A DNA stretch of 64,000 bases, taken from an uncultured Faecalibacterium sp. (GTDB lineage: Bacteria > Bacillota > Clostridia > Oscillospirales > Ruminococcaceae). The DNA lies in contig CALFLK010000017.1 of the NCBI GenBank assembly GCA_937880095.1, positions 62,001 through 126,000 on the forward strand, written 5' to 3'. The notes under the pieces are model-generated. The model was not told the origin of the DNA and did not search any database. It was given only the letters and a program-made list of their open reading frames with translations. The translations under genes and the position numbers were made by a program. Position 1 is the first letter of the stretch. Each line of letters opens with the position of its first letter. Shown here piece by piece: positions 1 to 14,337 of the stretch.

Positions 1-2
1 GC

Positions 3-1340
3 AGCTATCGCAATCTATACTGGTTTGGAAGTCCCGTGCGTATGCCTGCTGTGGAATGGACAGCTGGTCTTTTATACGCTGCTTTGCTAATCAGTGGCTT
101 CTGTCTGCTATTTTGCTGTGGTGAATTACGACCGCAACCTGTCTTTTCTGGATTTTTTAGCAGAAAGGCAAAGACAAAATCCACAACGGTGCTCCGGCAG
201 GAAATGCGAAAGTTGTATTTGTTAGGTGGCGCGCTGGTAGTGATGGTGGTCTTTGCGGGATACCAAACATGGCAGAGTGTGCAAAAAGAAAGCTATCTCA
301 ATGCGAACGGAATTTATTATGCAGCGTATATGAAGCAACTGGAGGGACCGTACACCGAAGAGACATACCAAAAAATAAAAAATATGCAGCGAGAATTTAT
401 ACCAATGTTAGAGCTCGAGAAATCCTATCGGCAACACGAGATTTCCAGCGATAGTTACTATGACCAGATGACAAGCTATTACGGACTACTGGAGAAATGG
501 GAAGTTTTTCAGAATATTATATATGGTAATGTTGCATATATCAAAGAAAATCCAGAGGCGTATTTGGTCTATGAAAACGGCTGGGAAAGGCTGTTTGGAT
601 TTCATGATGATGACGATTTGCAGGAGGTGCTGTGGGCAGGCTTATTAAGCTGTATCTGTTTCGCAGGATTGTTTGCCTTTGAGAAAAAAGGCGGTATGCA
701 GCATGTGATTACAACAACCCCATTGGGCAGAAGACATACGGTGCTCTGTAAGCTGTTAGCAGGCGGCATTGGTGCAGGAGTTATCTGTCTGTTGACTTAC
801 ATGCCGCGCATCATTGTGGTACTTCGGGATTATGGCTTGGGGCAGTTTTTTGCGCCAGCCATGAGCTTACAACAGTTTCATAAGCTTCCTGACTGGATAT
901 TACTTGGCGGTATCCTCCTTTGGGAATTTTGTGGACGTCTAATTGCTTGCCTATCGATGATGTTGGTGAATCTCTGGCTATCGGATCGGTTGGGAAATGG
1001 AGATATGGTAACAACACAAGTAATCTTTCAAGGGAATATGTGTGTAGCACAAACTTTGATACGATGTTTGTCTATTGTTAAAGAGTCAGTCCAAACTATA
1101 ATATCTAATTACATCGATGCATTAGAACCAGATGAAATTGAAATTCTTTTTAATTTAGCATATGGAGAAATGAATCAATTTTTACAGAAAGACAATACGC
1201 TGTATATATTATTCGATTTAGTTGGAGATGCAGGAGGCAAAAAATTTAATGCATTAAGAGAGTATCAAATGTTATATATTCGTATTTTAGCGTATACAGT
1301 AGATAGTGGGATTGATAGTGATTTGATAAAAAACAAATAA
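3..1340 (+). CDS. Membrane protein, ABC-2-type permease-like, 5' partial, probably chimeric
   Basis: The frame is open to the left edge, so the true start lies outside the window; the first internal start is GTG at 36. Residues 10-30, 60-75, 200-215, 235-260 and 290-315 (from that GTG) are hydrophobic, with a long extracytoplasmic-looking segment at 80-195, as in clostridial ABC-2 transporter permeases. From about base 1010 the base composition becomes strongly AT-rich and the protein stops looking like a membrane protein (soluble helical tail of about 100 residues). I read this as a permease gene truncated and fused in frame to a fragment of an unrelated gene. Function of the tail unknown. 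It ends just before a strong terminator. Confidence 0.55.
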   Translation, partial: SYRNLYWFGSPVRMPAVEWTAGLLYAALLISGFCLLFCCGELRPQPVFSGFFSRKAKTKSTTVLRQEMRKLYLLGGALVVMVVFAGYQTWQSVQKESYLNANGIYYAAYMKQLEGPYTEETYQKIKNMQREFIPMLELEKSYRQHEISSDSYYDQMTSYYGLLEKWEVFQNIIYGNVAYIKENPEAYLVYENGWERLFGFHDDDDLQEVLWAGLLSCICFAGLFAFEKKGGMQHVITTTPLGRRHTVLCKLLAGGIGAGVICLLTYMPRIIVVLRDYGLGQFFAPAMSLQQFHKLPDWILLGGILLWEFCGRLIACLSMMLVNLWLSDRLGNGDMVTTQVIFQGNMCVAQTLIRCLSIVKESVQTIISNYIDALEPDEIEILFNLAYGEMNQFLQKDNTLYILFDLVGDAGGKKFNALREYQMLYIRILAYTVDSGIDSDLIKNK

Positions 1341-1383
1341 AAGCAATCGGACGGGTTTAACTAAACCCGTCCGATTGCTTTTG
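1341..1383. terminator. Bidirectional intrinsic terminator
   Basis: Perfect 18-bp hairpin with a 4-base loop, followed by T's on the plus strand and by a T-rich run on the minus strand. It can end both the upstream membrane gene and the minus-strand tRNA-Leu, whose CCA end touches it. Confidence 0.9.
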
Positions 1384-1465
1384 GTGCGGGTAACAGGACT
1401 TGAACCTGCACGGGGTTACCACTAGAGCCTAAATCTAGCGCGTCTGCCAATTCCGCCATACCCGC
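1382..1465 (-). tRNA. tRNA-Leu (anticodon TAG)
   Basis: On the minus strand the sequence folds as a class II tRNA: 7-bp acceptor stem (GCGGGTA/TACCCGC), D arm, anticodon stem with the loop carrying TAG, long variable arm, T arm with GGTTCAAGTCC, discriminator A and an encoded CCA end. The TAG anticodon and long variable arm identify leucine. Confidence 0.95.
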
Positions 1466-1588
1466 ATATTCAATTAAGATGGCTACGAAGCAACCATACC
1501 ATATTAGTTTATCAAGAGAAAATCGTTTTGTCAAATGTATAAATCCCACCCGGCGGTGAACACTATCCAGGTAAGGGAGGGCGCAGCC

Positions 1589-2803
1589 ATGAATCACAAG
1601 AAAATGTATCAGGGGCGAGCATTGCGGACCGCGGGTATGGCGGTCTGCTATCTGCTGGTGCTGCTGGCAGTTTTGATAGGATGGGTTTACAGTCAGCTGC
1701 CGGACGTTATCTTTTTGGAGCAGGGGCAGACGCTCTCCTTTGTGCAGATGCCTTATATAAAGGTGCAAAAGAATACGGGAACCCAGGAGGTTTCCCGTGG
1801 CGCACCGACGCACAGCAGTAATACACAGCTGAGTTTGGGCGGCATCTTGCCACTGAAAACTGTGCGTACGGTAGTTACTGACCGCCCAGTTTTGCGTGTA
1901 TGCGGGACACCGTTTGGCATCAAGATGTTTTCGGAAGGTGCGCTGGTGGTGGCATTTTCCGATATACCGACAGAAAGCGGTCGGGCAAACCCGGCAAAAG
2001 AAGCTGGGCTGAAACTGGGTGACTGGATCATTCAGATTGGTCAGGAGCCAATCCGTTCCAATCGGGATTTGTCAGCAGCCCTGCAAAAAGTAGGTGGGTT
2101 AGCAGTAACTGTGACCTATCGGCGGGAGGGCGTGACAGGTACGACTCAGCTGATTCCCGCGCAAGGCGAAGATGGGCGCTGGAAAGCCGGAATGTGGGTC
2201 CGGGATTCTTCCGCCGGGGTAGGAACGATGACTTTTGTGGACGAGAATCAGGGCGTTTTCGGAGGGTTGGGACACCCCATCAGCGACAGCGATACCGGAG
2301 AAAATATTGCGCTGCGCTCCGGCGAAATTGTACCCTGTACCATTATTGGCTATACAAAAGGCAGAGTAGGCGACCCGGGTGAGCTGAAGGGTCAGTTTTC
2401 GAATGGGCTTTCGATTGGTACGATTCAGAAAAACAGCGCATCCGGGGTGTTTGGCACGGTGCGGCGTGGGTTCGACGGCGAATATATGCCAATCGCCTTT
2501 GCACAGGAAGTAAAAGTTGGTCCGGCGGAGATTCTCACCACGCTGGATGGAGATAAACCTGCCCGCTATCAGGTGGAGATTGAGCGGATACAGTATAATA
2601 CCGACGGCGATAAACATAATCTGCTGGTACGGGTTACAGACCCGACACTTCTGGAAGAAACCGGCGGTATTGTGCAGGGAATGAGCGGTTCACCCATTAT
2701 TCAGGACGGTAAACTGGTCGGCGCTGTGACCCACGTTTTAGTCAATGACCCCACCCGGGGGTATGGGATTTTCATCGAAAATATGTTAAACGCAGCGGCG
2801 TAA
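1589..2803 (+). CDS. spoIVB: SpoIVB peptidase (S55 family sporulation signalling protease)
   Basis: SpoIVB is secreted by the forespore and cleaves SpoIVFA (and BofA) so that pro-sigma-K can be processed in the mother cell. Visible here: one N-terminal membrane segment (about residues 13-33), a PDZ domain (about 110-180, GLKLGDWIIQIG), then the S55 peptidase domain with GHPISDSDTG (about 226-235) and the catalytic-serine motif GMSGSPI (Ser about 368). The length of 404 residues is normal. I chose ATG 1589 over an earlier in-frame ATG at 1535 because GGGAGG sits 8 bases upstream of it. Partial copies of this gene's 3' end recur downstream (4967-5082, 5585-5646 and weakly 6889-6970). bofA, whose product acts in the same checkpoint, is at 37193. 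Confidence 0.95.
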   Translation: MNHKKMYQGRALRTAGMAVCYLLVLLAVLIGWVYSQLPDVIFLEQGQTLSFVQMPYIKVQKNTGTQEVSRGAPTHSSNTQLSLGGILPLKTVRTVVTDRPVLRVCGTPFGIKMFSEGALVVAFSDIPTESGRANPAKEAGLKLGDWIIQIGQEPIRSNRDLSAALQKVGGLAVTVTYRREGVTGTTQLIPAQGEDGRWKAGMWVRDSSAGVGTMTFVDENQGVFGGLGHPISDSDTGENIALRSGEIVPCTIIGYTKGRVGDPGELKGQFSNGLSIGTIQKNSASGVFGTVRRGFDGEYMPIAFAQEVKVGPAEILTTLDGDKPARYQVEIERIQYNTDGDKHNLLVRVTDPTLLEETGGIVQGMSGSPIIQDGKLVGAVTHVLVNDPTRGYGIFIENMLNAAA

Positions 2804-2810
2804 ACAAAGG

Positions 2811-2840
2811 CGGCAGAGGAAATTGTCCTCTGCCGTTTTT
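2811..2840 (+). terminator. Intrinsic terminator of spoIVB
   Basis: CGGCAGAGGA/TCCTCTGCCG hairpin with a short loop followed by T5, 7 bases after the stop codon. A near copy of this hairpin occurs at 5653-5686. Confidence 0.9.
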
Positions 2841-2848
2841 GTGATTTG

Positions 2849-2859
2849 TATGATATACT
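2849..2859 (+). promoter_or_regulatory. Extended -10 promoter downstream of spoIVB
   Basis: TATGATATACT contains a TGn-TATACT extended -10. An equivalent element (TATGCTATAAT) follows the second copy of the spoIVB terminator at 5691-5701, so the duplicated block includes gene end, terminator and promoter. It would drive the acetyltransferase gene. Confidence 0.5.
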
Positions 2860-2860
2860 T

Positions 2861-3466
2861 CTGTTAGGAAAATTAGAATTTAAGGGGATGTTTTTATTGC
2901 GTAAGTCCTTTACATAATCAGAATGAATGTGAAGAAAGGGCTTTTCATAATGGAGATTGAAACAAAACGATTAAAGATAATTGCTCTTACACCTGAACAA
3001 CTTCAAATATTGGTGGCCGATATTTCGAAATTTGAAAGCGAATTGAAATGTTACTATCAAGGAGAAAAAATTGAGGGGATTTTCGAAAACATTCTTTGCG
3101 AACAGAGCTTAAAAGCCAAAGCAAATCATAATGCTTATTTGTGGTTGACATTTTGGCTGATTATCAGAAAAGAAGACAATGTTGCAGTTGGGATGATTGA
3201 TTTTAAGAATATTCTGAACGCAAAAGGTGAAGTTGAAATTGGCTATGGCTTGGGAAAAGCTCATGAACATTTGGGGTATATGACAGAAGCTGTTGAAGCG
3301 TTTTGTGCGTGGGGAAAAAAGCAAAAAGAAGTTAAACATATTGTTGCAGAAACAGAAATGGATAATTTCCCCTCGCAACAAATTTTGCAGAGATGTGGAT
3401 TCATTAAATGCTTTAGCGATAAGACGATTTGGTGGAAATTATAACAAATCAAAAATTTCCTAACAG
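2861..3466. repeat. Inverted repeat flanking the GNAT gene
   Basis: CTGTTAGGAAAATT at 2861-2874 is repeated in inverted orientation as AAATTTCCTAACAG at 3453-3466, flanking exactly one gene. A related ATTTTCTTAACAG lies at 4922-4934, just before the spoIVB fragment. The symmetry suggests a mobile or recombined single-gene unit, but no transposase is present. Confidence 0.45.
2950..3444 (+). CDS. GNAT-family N-acetyltransferase (RimJ/RimL type)
   Basis: Predicted acetyl-CoA-dependent acyltransferase of 164 residues; substrate unknown. The N-terminus (METKRL-like start followed by a strand) and the VGMIDFKN, EIGYGLGKAHEHLGYMTEAVEAF and NFPSQQILQRCGF segments are typical of the RimJ/RimL and spermidine-type GNAT fold, with the acetyl-CoA loop around residues 95-110. 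ATG 2950 is preferred over 2923 because AGAAAGGG lies about 10 bases upstream. The gene is clearly more AT-rich than spoIVB and lies between inverted repeats, both signs of recent acquisition. Confidence 0.8.
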   Translation: MEIETKRLKIIALTPEQLQILVADISKFESELKCYYQGEKIEGIFENILCEQSLKAKANHNAYLWLTFWLIIRKEDNVAVGMIDFKNILNAKGEVEIGYGLGKAHEHLGYMTEAVEAFCAWGKKQKEVKHIVAETEMDNFPSQQILQRCGFIKCFSDKTIWWKL

Positions 3467-3490
3467 ATGCCGAAATAAGGTAATTGATTT

Positions 3491-4009
3491 ATGAAAGCAT
3501 ACACCAGCAAAGAAGAGTTGAAAGACGAAATCAAGAAAGCCTATACCAAGTTCATTGCTGAGTTTGACAATATCCCGGAAGATACGAAAGATCTCCGTGC
3601 AGAAGATGTTGACCGTACTCCGGCAGAGAAGCTGGCTTATCAGGTTGGCTGGACTACCCTTGTCCTTAAGTGGGAACAGGATGAAAGAAATGGTCTGGAA
3701 GTAAAAACGCCTTCCGATCAGTTTAAATGGAATCAGCTCGGGGAGTTGTATCAGTGGTTTACGGATACTTATGCCGAGTTGGCCCTCCATGAACTTAGGG
3801 CAATCCTGGACACTAATATCCAGGGAATTTACGAGATGATCGATTCTATGTCTGGCGAGGATCTCTTTGTTCCCCACAGACGCAAGTGGGCAGATGGTGC
3901 TACCAAATCTGCGGTTTGGGAAGTTTATAAATTCATCCATGTCAACACTGTGGCTCCCTTCGGCACCTTCCGCACAAAAATCAGGAAGTGGAAGAAGCTC
4001 ATGCTGTAA
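3491..4009 (+). CDS. ClbS/DfsB family four-helix-bundle protein (DUF1706)
   Basis: A 172-residue protein with the features of the ClbS/DfsB family: an N-terminal KEELKDEI helix, a Trp-rich central part (VGWTTLVLKWE, FKWNQLGELYQWF) and the C-terminal TFRTKIRKWKK. ClbS itself protects producers from the genotoxin colibactin, but most Firmicutes members are of unknown function, so only family membership is claimed. It sits in the accessory region between GNAT and methyltransferase genes; the start follows a weak AAGG site. Confidence 0.75.
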   Translation: MKAYTSKEELKDEIKKAYTKFIAEFDNIPEDTKDLRAEDVDRTPAEKLAYQVGWTTLVLKWEQDERNGLEVKTPSDQFKWNQLGELYQWFTDTYAELALHELRAILDTNIQGIYEMIDSMSGEDLFVPHRRKWADGATKSAVWEVYKFIHVNTVAPFGTFRTKIRKWKKLML

Positions 4010-4115
4010 AAGTGTTCGCCCATTCGAATAATCCGAATCGTCAGACTTGTCAATATTTTTAATGCGCGAATATGGATCAAAAGCAAATGAAACAGAAAAG
4101 GAGAAAAGTCCAGAT

Positions 4116-4868
4116 ATGGAATATCAAAAATTTAATGCTGAAACAATCAGCAAGTGGTGCCGTGAAGGATGGGGATGGGGGACGATGATTTCCCATGATG
4201 AATATGAAAAAGCAGGAACCGGAGAATGGAATGTCCATTTAACACCAACAAAGTTCGTCCCTCATGATTGGTTCGGGAATATATCCGGGAAAAAACTTTT
4301 GGGCTTGGCCAGCGGAGGCGGTCAGCAAATTCCCATATTTACTGCTTTAGGTGCAGAATGTACCGTATTGGATTATTCCGCTGAACAATGCAGCAGTGAG
4401 CGTCTGGTTGCAGAGCGAGAAGGCTATCATGTAGAAATCATACAAGCAGATATGACGAAACCGCTGCCTTTTGCAGATGAAACTTTTGACATCATCTTTC
4501 ACCCGGTTTCTAACTGCTATGTTGAAGAAGTTCTACCTATTTTTAGAGAATGTTATCGCGTATTGAAAAAGGATGGTATATTTTTGGGTGGTTACGATTT
4601 GGGAATCAACTACATTTTTGACAACAACGAAGAGAAAATGATGTATGCGCTCCCATTCAATCCGTTAACCAATCCGCAACAGTATGAAGATTCCATCAAG
4701 AATGATTGGGGAATTCAGTTTTCTCATACAATTGAGGAACAAATTGGCGGGCAATTGAAGGCAGGCTTTACACTGACGGATTTGTATGAGGACACAAGCG
4801 GCACCGGCAAACTGCATGATTTGAATGTCCCCTCCTTTATCGCCACACGTTGTATAAAATGTAGGTAG
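4116..4868 (+). CDS. Class I SAM-dependent methyltransferase
   Basis: 250 residues with a Rossmann methyltransferase core: motif I LLGLASGGGQQ (about residues 58-68), the acidic VLDYS at the end of strand 2, ADMTKPLPFADETFDIIFHP (motifs II-III) and a following EVLPIFRECYRVLKKDG helix. A C-terminal cap of about 90 residues probably determines the substrate, which cannot be named. I chose ATG 4116 because AAAGGAG precedes it; the upstream in-frame ATG at 4047 has no site. Gene composition is AT-rich relative to the core genes. Confidence 0.8.
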   Translation: MEYQKFNAETISKWCREGWGWGTMISHDEYEKAGTGEWNVHLTPTKFVPHDWFGNISGKKLLGLASGGGQQIPIFTALGAECTVLDYSAEQCSSERLVAEREGYHVEIIQADMTKPLPFADETFDIIFHPVSNCYVEEVLPIFRECYRVLKKDGIFLGGYDLGINYIFDNNEEKMMYALPFNPLTNPQQYEDSIKNDWGIQFSHTIEEQIGGQLKAGFTLTDLYEDTSGTGKLHDLNVPSFIATRCIKCR

Positions 4869-4942
4869 ATGTCAGTATGAGACAGAGATAAATTGATGCA
4901 TAAAGTGTTCAACTTATTCTGATTTTCTTAACAGCTATTGTC

Positions 4943-4962
4943 CCGAATAGAAATCACTCGTG
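4943..4962 (+). repeat. 20-base junction repeat, copy 1
   Basis: CCGAATAGAAATCACTCGTG directly precedes the spoIVB fragment at 4967. The same 20 bases with a single difference occur at 6872-6891, again directly before a spoIVB-like remnant. The intact spoIVB gene does not carry this sequence at the corresponding place. Confidence 0.7.
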
Positions 4963-4966
4963 TCCG

Positions 4967-5082
4967 ACTCGGCAGTTATTCAAGAGGGGAAACTGGTCGG
5001 TGCTGTGACCCATGTTTTGGTCAATGATCCCACCAAGGGATATGGTATCTTTATTAAGAATATGCTGGAAGCTACTCAATAA
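4967..5082 (+). pseudogene. 3' fragment of a second spoIVB gene
   Basis: Translates to about 38 residues matching the SpoIVB C-terminus (VIQEGKLVGAVTHVLVNDP, then a KGYGIFIKNML-type end) with its own stop codon, but without the catalytic Ser-Gly-Ser and everything upstream. It differs from the intact copy at many synonymous sites and ends EATQ instead of NAAA, so it looks like the 3' end of spoIVB from a related strain or species brought in with neighbouring cassettes rather than a fresh duplication. Confidence 0.85.
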
Positions 5083-5133
5083 CAGCAAAGCAAGCAGCTG
5101 TATAATATGAAAATAGAAACGGGGGGATTGCAA

Positions 5134-5559
5134 ATGGACTATGATTTGACAAGATTTATGAAGGCGCAACAGAAGACCTATCAAACTGCTCTCACTGAGA
5201 TCCGTTCGGGACGCAAGATCGGGCACTGGGTCTGGTATATTTTCCCACAGCTGAAAGGACTGGGCAGGAGCTGCAATTCCGAATACTACGGAATTGCGGA
5301 CGCAGGTGAAGCAACGGAATATATAAAAGATCCCTGTTTAGGAGAACACCTGCGGGAAATCTGTAGGGCACTGCTCTCGCTGGATTCCTCTTCTGCCCAA
5401 GAGGTGATGGGTTACCCAGACGATCTGAAGTTGCGGTCCTGCATGACGTTGTTTGCAAATGTGGCAGAGGATAACCAAATTTTTCTGGATGTGCTGGATC
5501 AATATTTTGACGGCGTGCAGGACCCTGCAACACTTCAAATGCTGGAGCAGAATCAATGA
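5134..5559 (+). CDS. DUF1810 family protein
   Basis: 141 residues matching the DUF1810 pattern: DLTRFMKAQ, the ALTEIRSGRKIGHWVWYIFPQ signature, the YYGIADAGEA segment and a LKLRSCMTLF motif near residue 105. The fold is small, alpha-helical and of unknown function. GGGGGGA 9 bases upstream fixes the start at ATG 5134 rather than 5107. It lies between two spoIVB 3' remnants, which suggests that it travelled as a single-gene insert. Confidence 0.8.
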   Translation: MDYDLTRFMKAQQKTYQTALTEIRSGRKIGHWVWYIFPQLKGLGRSCNSEYYGIADAGEATEYIKDPCLGEHLREICRALLSLDSSSAQEVMGYPDDLKLRSCMTLFANVAEDNQIFLDVLDQYFDGVQDPATLQMLEQNQ

Positions 5560-5584
5560 AGCGAACGACCCGCGGAGGCACCGA

Positions 5585-5646
5585 TGGTTGACCCGGAAAA
5601 GGATTATGTAATTTTGATTGAAAATCCGTTGGACGCAGCGGCGTAA
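5585..5646 (+). pseudogene. Second 3'-end remnant of spoIVB
   Basis: The last 20 or so codons of spoIVB in degenerate form (ending ENPLDAAA versus ENMLNAAA in the intact gene) followed by the same spacing and the same terminator hairpin. Closer to the resident gene end than the 4967 fragment is. Confidence 0.75.
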
Positions 5647-5652
5647 ACGAAA

Positions 5653-5686
5653 ATCGGCAGAGGAGTTTTCCTCTGCCGATTTTCTG
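5653..5686 (+). terminator. Intrinsic terminator (duplicate of the spoIVB terminator)
   Basis: Perfect 12-bp ATCGGCAGAGGA/TCCTCTGCCGAT stem with a 4-base loop and a T-rich tail; the stem core is the same as in the terminator at 2811-2840. Confidence 0.85.
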
Positions 5687-5690
5687 GTTT

Positions 5691-5701
5691 TATGCTATAA
5701 T
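5691..5701 (+). promoter_or_regulatory. Extended -10 promoter (copy of the one at 2849)
   Basis: TATGCTATAAT: a TGn extended -10 with a consensus TATAAT, at the same distance from the terminator as the one behind intact spoIVB. Would serve the small broken membrane gene and the TM regulator that follow. Confidence 0.6.
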
Positions 5702-5755
5702 TTGATTAGAAATATGAAACGAAAGAACATAGAGGAATCTTTTAGAAAGTGAGCG

Positions 5756-5929
5756 ATGGATATGTTTCATGCAGTTGCAGCGATTGGATGATCCTTGGTA
5801 GGATATTGGCTGGGATTGATTCTTGGTGCTCCCGTCAATGTGGACGGTGACTTAGGACTTTTATTTGCTGTTTTGATTATGGGGGCTTATAATATCGTTC
5901 TTATGGAAAAGAGAAAGCAGAAAGACTAA
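5756..5929 (+). pseudogene. Small membrane protein with in-frame TGA
   Basis: A 58-codon frame starting at ATG 5756 encodes a hydrophobic hairpin (first helix through VGYWLGLILG, second through GLLFAVLIMGAYNIVL, then a basic tail) but is interrupted by TGA at 5789-5791, codon 12. A TGG-to-TGA change would explain it. Restart from TTG 5795 is possible but has no ribosome site. Product unknown. Confidence 0.5.
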
Positions 5930-6009
5930 AAAGTTAGACGGAATCAGTCGTTCGAAAAAGTCGATTCGTACGAAATGGAAGTATACTGGATGGAAAGGGG
6001 ATATGGTTT

Positions 6010-6692
6010 ATGAAGAAAGAAGAACTGTCCAGCCGGATTGGTAAATTGGATGAACAGAAAGCAGCAGAGGCGAACCCTTCTATGCAAACAGCAAAGAAAT
6101 GCAAACAGCAAAGAAATTTTCATGGTTAAAGTGGGGAGCCGCAGCGGCTTGCATTGTGCTCGTCGTTTTCATTGGTGGAATCTTGTATCGAGCTGCCAAT
6201 GTAAGACGGATGCAGAGCAATCCTGCAGAGGATTTCGTCGGTCAAAGCGGTGACTGCAATGTAAGCCCGGAACAAGCGGAAAAACTTTCCGAAGCAAACA
6301 GAATCCACAATACCATTTCTAAACAAATGTATCGTTGGTATGGGAGCTGCTATTATGATTTTGAAACAGACACCATCCTGGTCGGTCTGACCGAAAACAC
6401 AAAAGAAAATCAAGCGGTAGTATTGGAAAAGGTTGGGGATACACCTGTCCAGTTCAATGAATGTGAATATTCCTATCCATATCTTGAGGATATATATTAC
6501 AAGCTGGACCAAAAGAGATCAATCCTATTGCTTGTGGGTGTAGAGAGCTATAACATCTCTGTGCGGGACAATCGTGTCAATGTTTATATTTCCAGTGAAA
6601 AAAACAACGTGGCTATTGGCATAGTGAATGCGCTTACTGACAAGAGCGGAGCGGTTGCTTTCAAAACCACAGATTATGAAGCGGATTGCTGA
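6010..6692 (+). pseudogene. Single-pass membrane protein, anti-sigma-factor-like, frameshifted by a 17-bp duplication
   Basis: The natural start is ATG 6010, preceded by AAAGGGG, giving a cytoplasmic MKKEELSSRIGKLDEQ segment like the N-termini of Firmicutes anti-sigma-type proteins (DUF4179-like; inference). After codon 24 a 17-base unit is present twice (6082-6098 and 6099-6115) and the frame is lost, ending after 39 codons. Removing one unit restores a protein of about 215 residues with one membrane helix (WGAAAACIVLVVFIGGILY) and an external domain of about 150 residues. Translation could also start at ATG 6099 inside the second unit, giving the membrane and external part only. No sigma factor gene is adjacent. 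Confidence 0.7.
6082..6115 (+). repeat. Perfect 17-bp tandem duplication
   Basis: ATGCAAACAGCAAAGAA occurs twice head to tail. Being 17 bp, one unit more or less switches the reading frame of the gene at 6010. Confidence 0.95.
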
Positions 6693-6871
6693 TTGCAAGA
6701 AAACAGTCGAATTTAGGAATGGATAAAAGTGTGTCACATCGGATTTCGTTTGGTTTGACACAACGCGTGACTGGTATGCGTATCACGGATGGTTTGTTAT
6801 GGGGACAGAGAGCTTACATTGCGAGTTGATTTCTCCATAAAGAATGGAATGTGTGAGTGAAGATTACCGTT

Positions 6872-6891
6872 CCGAATAGAAATCACGCGTG
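6872..6891 (+). repeat. 20-base junction repeat, copy 2
   Basis: CCGAATAGAAATCACGCGTG, one mismatch from copy 1 at 4943-4962, and again followed at once by spoIVB-like sequence. Confidence 0.7.
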
Positions 6892-6970
6892 AGCGGAAGC
6901 CTGCTTTTCAGGATGGAAAATGAGGGTGGGTTATCTCCGATGTTCTAGTGGATGTTCCCAACAAAGAAGC
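6889..6970 (+). pseudogene. Degenerate spoIVB-like remnant
   Basis: GTGAGCGGAAGCC and CAGGATGGAAAA align with the spoIVB stretch coding for MSGSP and QDGK, and the following 50 bases align without gaps at roughly 60 percent identity by eye. The frame is broken. A weak but positional match, supported by the junction repeat that precedes it. Confidence 0.45.
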
Positions 6971-7000
6971 GTGAGCGGCAAACCCAATCCAAGATATATG

Positions 7001-7036
7001 AAAAAGGCGAATGACAGGTGGTCATTCGCCTTTTTT
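7001..7036 (+). terminator. Intrinsic terminator
   Basis: GGCGAATGAC/GTCATTCGCC perfect 10-bp stem, 5-base loop, T6 tail. Marks the right end of the spoIVB-associated accessory region. Confidence 0.9.
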
Positions 7037-7426
7037 GCTCCCTGCGCACCAATGCAAAAAAGACAGGCTGCTGCGGTTCAGAATCCATTTTGAGGGTGTA
7101 TAGAAAAATGTTATTTTTTTGTGAAAGTTGAATGTTGCGTTCCCGGAGGAAAAAGTATAGTCTTTTCATAGAGTGTGTCGGAGTTGTGATTTGGATATCT
7201 GCAATGCAAAAATGAGGGAAAGGAGCAAAACGCGGGGATACCGTGCAGACAGTCTGCGGCAGACACAAAAAGCACTTGCGAAAGATTCGCAGAAAAGGAT
7301 AAGAGGATGCTTACCGGGTTTGCCTTGGCAGAATGTCGTGCAGCCTGTGCAAAACATAGCGGATATCACACAAGGGACGATGACAATAAGAACGTAAAAT
7401 CAAAAAGAAAGGGAGCATGGAAACGC
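7037..7426. other. Non-coding leader before the beta-galactosidase gene
   Basis: No convincing gene. A TATAGT at 7156-7161 with TGTTGC 17 bases upstream is a weak promoter candidate, which would give a leader of more than 250 bases. An in-frame upstream ATG at 7307 has no ribosome site. Confidence 0.4.
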
Positions 7427-14089
<6,663 letters not shown>

Positions 14090-14129
14090 TCGTCGAAACG
14101 CATCCTTGTTGAATCAAGCGAAACGCTGA

Positions 14130-14168
14130 AAAAGCAGCGGCAGATCCATGGGTCTGCCGCTGCTTTTG
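14130..14168 (+). terminator. Intrinsic terminator of the beta-galactosidase gene
   Basis: AAGCAGCGGCAGA/TCTGCCGCTGCTT stem, short loop, T-rich tail. Confidence 0.9.
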
Positions 14169-14252
14169 TTGTAAGGAAACGGCTGCATTACAAAGAGGAC
14201 AGCACAGGCATCGCTTTGCGCTCATGTAAAGGTGAATGTTAACGGCATCTGA

Positions 14253-14281
14253 TTGTTTTGCGCGTTTGTGCGTGGTATAAT
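14253..14281 (+). promoter_or_regulatory. Sigma-A promoter, extended -10
   Basis: TTGTTT, 17-base spacer ending TGG, TATAAT. The transcript would begin near 14288, close to a small perfect hairpin (GTGGGG-TAA-CCCCAC, 14293-14307), and cover the small-gene group to 16763. Confidence 0.7.
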
Positions 14282-14337
14282 GCGGCTAAAGCGTGGGGTA
14301 ACCCCACAATCTGTCGGGGAAGAAAGGAGTAATCTGT

